DNA from: Bacteroidia bacterium
GTDB lineage: Bacteria; Bacteroidota; Bacteroidia; Flavobacteriales; Flavobacteriaceae
NCBI GenBank assembly: GCA_030432635.1
Contig: JAUIMB010000014.1
Location: forward strand, 26,989-90,988
Direction of reading: 5' to 3'
Length of the DNA stretch: 64,000 bases
Each line of letters opens with the position of its first letter. Position 1 is the first letter of the stretch. Under the pieces are notes generated by a model that was not told the origin of the DNA, did no database searches, and saw nothing but the letters and a program-made list of their open reading frames with translations. A program made the translations under genes and the position numbers. This document shows, in pieces, positions 60,624-64,000 of the stretch.

Positions 60624-62612
60624 TTGTACAACCCTAAAACATGCCATATCAATCCTAAGGTTTCCAATATTTTGCTGGTGTTTTTGTGCTGGCTTATGTT
60701 TACTGTTACAAGTGGTAATGCCCAAAGTAACAACAACTCGACTTTTCAAAATAATTTAGAAACCTTACAAAACTTCAGACCTAAACGCTATGCAGCAATT
60801 GACTCCATATTTAAAGCATATGTCAATGATAGTTTGAAAATGAAGCTTTTGGTAAAAAAATCACAGTCCCTAAACTACAATGAAGGTGAAAGTTACGCGG
60901 TTAATGCCTTAGGTGTCATTTACAGAAACATTTCGCACTACGACCGCTCTATAGAAACACACAAACTGGCAAAGCAGCTTGCCGACTTAGCAGAAAACGA
61001 TGAATTAAGGGTCGTTAGTCTCAATGGAATTGGTGTGGCCTACCGTCGTATGGATTTGGTAAAACCAGCATTGGACTATCATACTCAGGCGCTAGATATT
61101 GCGAGATCCATTGACAATCCTTCAGAAACCATTTCCTATAATATTGCTGTATCCCAAAATAGTATCGGTAACATCTACCTCATCTTGGAACAATATGACT
61201 TGGCCAGCAAACAATTTCAAAAGTCATTGGAAATCGAGAAAAAATCTGGAAATCGTTTAGGACTTGCCATTAATTATCAAAACATCGGTTTTGCCCATGA
61301 AGCTACAGGTGATTTAGAAAATGCATTGAGAAATTATAAGTTATCCCTAGAATACAACGAACAGATTAACTCCAATCTTGGTCGTGTTATTTGTTACAAT
61401 AGTATAGGACAGGTTTACATTAAACAGAATCGGTACACAGATGCTAAAGTCATTATCGAAAAGGCCTTGAGCAAAGCCTTGCAAATTGGAGATCAGTTTT
61501 ACATCGCGTCATCTTATATTAATTTGGGTTGGGTTCAGGAAAAACTAGGTGCCCTTTCAGCATCTGAACACAACCTTAAACGTGGCCTTGAAGTTGCTGA
61601 AACCTACGAACTCAATCTATCGATTGTGGAAGCCGACAAGCACCTTTCAGAATTGTATCGTAAAAAAGAACAATACGAACTGGCCTTAGAACACTATAAA
61701 AAATCTATCGAAAGGGAGAAAACCATCAACAACGATCGCAACCTTAGATATGTAAACGACGTCATTATCCAATATGAGAATGAAGCCAAAAACAGGGAAA
61801 TCCAAGCGCTCGCTGATGAGAACCAAATTGTTAAATCCAAATTGGCACGCAACAAAACCATTTTTTGGTACTCTATGTTGGCCTTATTTGTAATTGGTGC
61901 TATTTTAATCGGCTTGTACAGACACAGGCAATTGCAACAAGAAAAACAGATTCTTACTTTAGAACAAGACATGCTGAGAAGTCAGATGAATCCTCATTTT
62001 ATTTTCAATTCACTCAATTCAATTAAACTGTATATTATTAATAATGAAAAGGAAAATGCCGTGTATTACCTGAATAAATTCTCGAAACTCATAAGAAAAA
62101 TCCTTGTGGCTTCTTCTGAAAAGGAAATTTCCCTGGAAGATGAACTCGATACCATGAAACTCTACATGAATATTGAGAATATTCGGTTTTCAAATGCCAT
62201 AGATTTTCAGATTAAAATTGAAGAGAACATCAATACAGCCAGTATAAAAGTACCTTCTCTTGTGCTACAACCTTTTTTGGAAAATGCGCTTTGGCACGGA
62301 TTATCAACCAAAGAAGACGACAAGTGTATTTCATTACATGTGTATCGTTCTGAAGAAGACTATGTGTCGATAGCGATTACCGATAATGGTATTGGAAGGA
62401 AAGCATCTGAAAAAATCAACAAAGACAAACTTCTTAAGAGAAAATCCGTTGGAATTGACATTACAAAAGCGCGATTGGCGAATTTTTCCAGAGGTTATAC
62501 CAATGACTACCGAATTCGATTTGAGGACCTATATGACCACTCCCAAAACCCTAAAGGAACTCGGGTTGTTGTAGATATCCCAACACGCTCCAACGTATTA
62601 CGTACAGCTTAA
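60624..62612 (+). CDS. TPR-containing LytS-type sensor histidine kinase
   Basis: A 662-aa membrane kinase. The start is TTG at 60624, because no in-frame ATG precedes the signal segment (NILLVFLCWLMFTVTSGNAQ). A periplasmic TPR array covers about 60-390, with 'A..YHTQAL.IA..I.N' repeats. One membrane helix is at about 412-432, then the His-kinase domain with Q-M-N-P-H458-F-I-F-N-S-L-N and an ATPase with D-N-G-I-G-R. The stop overlaps the convergent gene by 4 bp. The TPR sensor suggests protein or peptide binding. Confidence 0.94.
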   Translation: MYNPKTCHINPKVSNILLVFLCWLMFTVTSGNAQSNNNSTFQNNLETLQNFRPKRYAAIDSIFKAYVNDSLKMKLLVKKSQSLNYNEGESYAVNALGVIYRNISHYDRSIETHKLAKQLADLAENDELRVVSLNGIGVAYRRMDLVKPALDYHTQALDIARSIDNPSETISYNIAVSQNSIGNIYLILEQYDLASKQFQKSLEIEKKSGNRLGLAINYQNIGFAHEATGDLENALRNYKLSLEYNEQINSNLGRVICYNSIGQVYIKQNRYTDAKVIIEKALSKALQIGDQFYIASSYINLGWVQEKLGALSASEHNLKRGLEVAETYELNLSIVEADKHLSELYRKKEQYELALEHYKKSIEREKTINNDRNLRYVNDVIIQYENEAKNREIQALADENQIVKSKLARNKTIFWYSMLALFVIGAILIGLYRHRQLQQEKQILTLEQDMLRSQMNPHFIFNSLNSIKLYIINNEKENAVYYLNKFSKLIRKILVASSEKEISLEDELDTMKLYMNIENIRFSNAIDFQIKIEENINTASIKVPSLVLQPFLENALWHGLSTKEDDKCISLHVYRSEEDYVSIAITDNGIGRKASEKINKDKLLKRKSVGIDITKARLANFSRGYTNDYRIRFEDLYDHSQNPKGTRVVVDIPTRSNVLRTA

Positions 62613-63337
62613 TTTCCACCACCTAAAGCCGACATCATTGAACCATATTGCGATGTATCAATCGAAAAATCCGTTTTTTCTAAAGCGATACATTCCATGG
62701 TCATGCTGTTTTTTGATTTCTTTTTATCGACATAGATCATTTCAAGCATAAGTCCGTTTTCGGCATATTTTTTCATCAGTTCAGGATTAAATCCTTTTGG
62801 GAGGTTTTTTGCACTTGCTCCCCAAACCTGATTAAAGCTTACTGGCACATCATCAGTAATATAATAGGTGATTTTCATCTCATTATTTTCGGTGACATAA
62901 CCTTCGCATTCATATCCTAATATACTTTTAGAACCAATTTGTTCAAATTTAAATTCGGAACTATCTTTATCATCAACCGTTGCTGCTGCCACATAATTAG
63001 GGTTAAGAAGTGTCGATTTCTGAACCATTTTCTTGCCCATCATCTCCATGAACATTGCCGTAATATTCAGTTCGTTATCCATAACCATAAACATTTTGGT
63101 GCCAGAACTGCCTTTAGACATTTCTGGAGAATCAAATCCAAAATATGTAGAGCCAGAGTTCAAATAATAGTCTAGGTTGGTATGCTCCTTTTTGTGGGTT
63201 ATTTTGAGTTTGTAGATATAATCAAAATTGTAGCTCGATGGTAAATCTACAGTCGTTGTTTGTTGTGAAAATCCATACTGAAGACTCAACAATAAAATCA
63301 GATTATAGCATATCGCTTTTATACTTTGTCCTGTCAT
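62609..63337 (-). CDS. Exported DUF4412-like protein
   Basis: A 242-aa exported protein: signal peptide (1-24, ending LQYGFSQ), then strand-rich sequence with YKLKITHKKE, MEMMGKKMVQKS, and ILGYECEGYVTENNEMKITYYITDD followed by a Met-rich stretch. The Y-x-C-E-G-Y / W-x-T-x-D-like part resembles the DUF4412 group. Periplasmic, function unknown. Its stop overlaps the histidine kinase stop by 4 bp (convergent). No gene is found between it and the next at 63528. Confidence 0.78.
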   Translation of the reverse strand: MTGQSIKAICYNLILLLSLQYGFSQQTTTVDLPSSYNFDYIYKLKITHKKEHTNLDYYLNSGSTYFGFDSPEMSKGSSGTKMFMVMDNELNITAMFMEMMGKKMVQKSTLLNPNYVAAATVDDKDSSEFKFEQIGSKSILGYECEGYVTENNEMKITYYITDDVPVSFNQVWGASAKNLPKGFNPELMKKYAENGLMLEMIYVDKKKSKNSMTMECIALEKTDFSIDTSQYGSMMSALGGGN

Positions 63338-63527
63338 TGTAAACTTATTTTAAAGATTAACTATCTGTTTTCTGTGATGTTATAAAAATCATCTGAAACT
63401 TCAAGGGAAAAATGTGTGTTCAGTTTCAAAAACTGTATAATTGGAACAGAACCTTTCTCAACTTTTAATTTATAGTAAATGAAAATGAAATACTTTCTGA
63501 ATTTCGTTCAGTTTAGAAGCAATCCCA

Positions 63528-64000
63528 TTACATTTTGGAAGCCACTTTCTCCAACTCTAGATACCAATCTTCTCCAAATTTTCTTATCAGTGCTTCTTTT
63601 ACGAATTTATAAACTGGAACTTGCAATTCCTTCCCTAAAGTACAAGCATCATCACAAATGTCCCATTGGTCGTAGTTGACAGCTGCAAATTCAGAATATT
63701 GCTTCACACGAATAGGATACAAATGACAAGATACAGGTTTTTTCCATGGGATTTCGCCTTGGTTATAAGCTTCCTCGATACCACATAGCGCTGTATTCTT
63801 TTCGTCAAATATGACATAGGCACAATCGGCACCTTCAATTAATGGTGTCTCTAGATCTCCAAAATCGGTTGTGATGTGTGTGCCTTGTTTTTCGATTGCA
63901 TCGATACCTTCAGGTCGCAAAAAGGGTTTGACCTTGGGATAAACCTCTTTTAAAATTTCGACTTCTTCCTTATCCAAAGGAGCTCCGGCATCTCCATCGA
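63528..64000 (-). CDS. DUF3109-family protein, C-terminal part (5' end outside window)
   Basis: The minus-strand frame stays open to the end of the window, reading DGDAGAPLDKEEVEILKEVYPKVKP from base 63998, so the TTG at 63977 is internal and the true start lies beyond 64000. Conserved cysteine and histidine spots (ALCGIEEAY, PVSCHLYPIRV, WDICDDAC) resemble the metal-binding Cys clusters of DUF3109/YkgJ-like proteins. Function unknown, perhaps iron or zinc binding. Confidence 0.85.
   Translation of the reverse strand, partial: DGDAGAPLDKEEVEILKEVYPKVKPFLRPEGIDAIEKQGTHITTDFGDLETPLIEGADCAYVIFDEKNTALCGIEEAYNQGEIPWKKPVSCHLYPIRVKQYSEFAAVNYDQWDICDDACTLGKELQVPVYKFVKEALIRKFGEDWYLELEKVASKM

Noticed and set aside
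63479..63679. 66-codon plus-strand frame near the right end
   Set aside because: Most of it overlaps the DUF3109 gene antisense, and the translation is not protein-like.

Overview
The window comes from a member of the Bacteroidetes, most likely a marine-type Flavobacteriaceae. The A+T-rich DNA carries the phylum's promoter signature (TTG, about 19 nt, TAnnTTTG) upstream of many genes. It also has a protein with a type IX secretion sorting tail, a SusC/CirA-type TonB receptor with a carboxypeptidase-like N-domain, an IntDOT-like integrase, and an NrdB with an N-terminal ATP-cone. Most of the window is ordinary core chromosome. Genus cannot be assigned from what I can see.

Layout. 1-6.2 kb: end of asnS, rpoN, a membrane protein, an outer-membrane barrel, and an ExbB/ExbD energising operon. 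6.58-19.11 kb: a genomic island of about 12.5 kb inserted in the 3' end of tRNA-Ser(GGA), bounded by a 14-bp direct repeat. It holds an integrase, an excisionase-like HTH protein, an HTH+HUH endonuclease that may act as replication initiator, a small orphan tyrosine recombinase, and cargo. The cargo is a translationally coupled pair (an unrecognised helical 626-aa protein and a 571-aa protein with a PD-(D/E)XK nuclease core) facing an XRE regulator, an HNH-type protein and two exported proteins of unknown function. Two promoters on the island carry the same three-half-site operator in identical geometry, and integrase arm-type sites occur at both ends. 19.2-22.3 kb: asparaginase, TatD, an aspartic protease and a NarL-type response regulator.

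22.25-22.94 kb: three copies of an 18-bp palindrome. The first two are each followed by a promoter-like element and a strong terminator, and the third by a weaker version of both. They look like three tandem small-RNA units next to the response regulator, ending in a 36-aa hydrophobic peptide gene. 22.97-29 kb: sucB-sucA, an outer-membrane protein and a polyprenyl synthase. 29.1-35.9 kb: a TetR-TolC-adaptor-RND efflux operon. 36-42.7 kb: aspS, a ClC-family protein lacking the gating glutamate, a cold-shock protein, tadA, dxs. 42.8-47 kb: a type IX-secreted BNR-repeat protein and dGTPase.

47-54.5 kb: a lipoprotein, a TonB receptor and a PiT phosphate transporter. Their upstream regions share an 11-bp-period AACATT direct repeat that could be a Pho-box equivalent. 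54.5-64 kb: an RDD protein, a DUF6503 protein, nrdA and nrdB (ATP-cone on NrdB), a candidate small RNA, a LytTR/TPR-kinase two-component pair, a DUF4412-like protein and a truncated DUF3109 gene running off the end.

The two best candidates for undescribed biology are the helical/PD-(D/E)XK pair on the island (8916-12508) and the palindrome/small-RNA array behind the response regulator (22256-22874). All functional claims come from reading motifs by eye. No database search or folding program was run.
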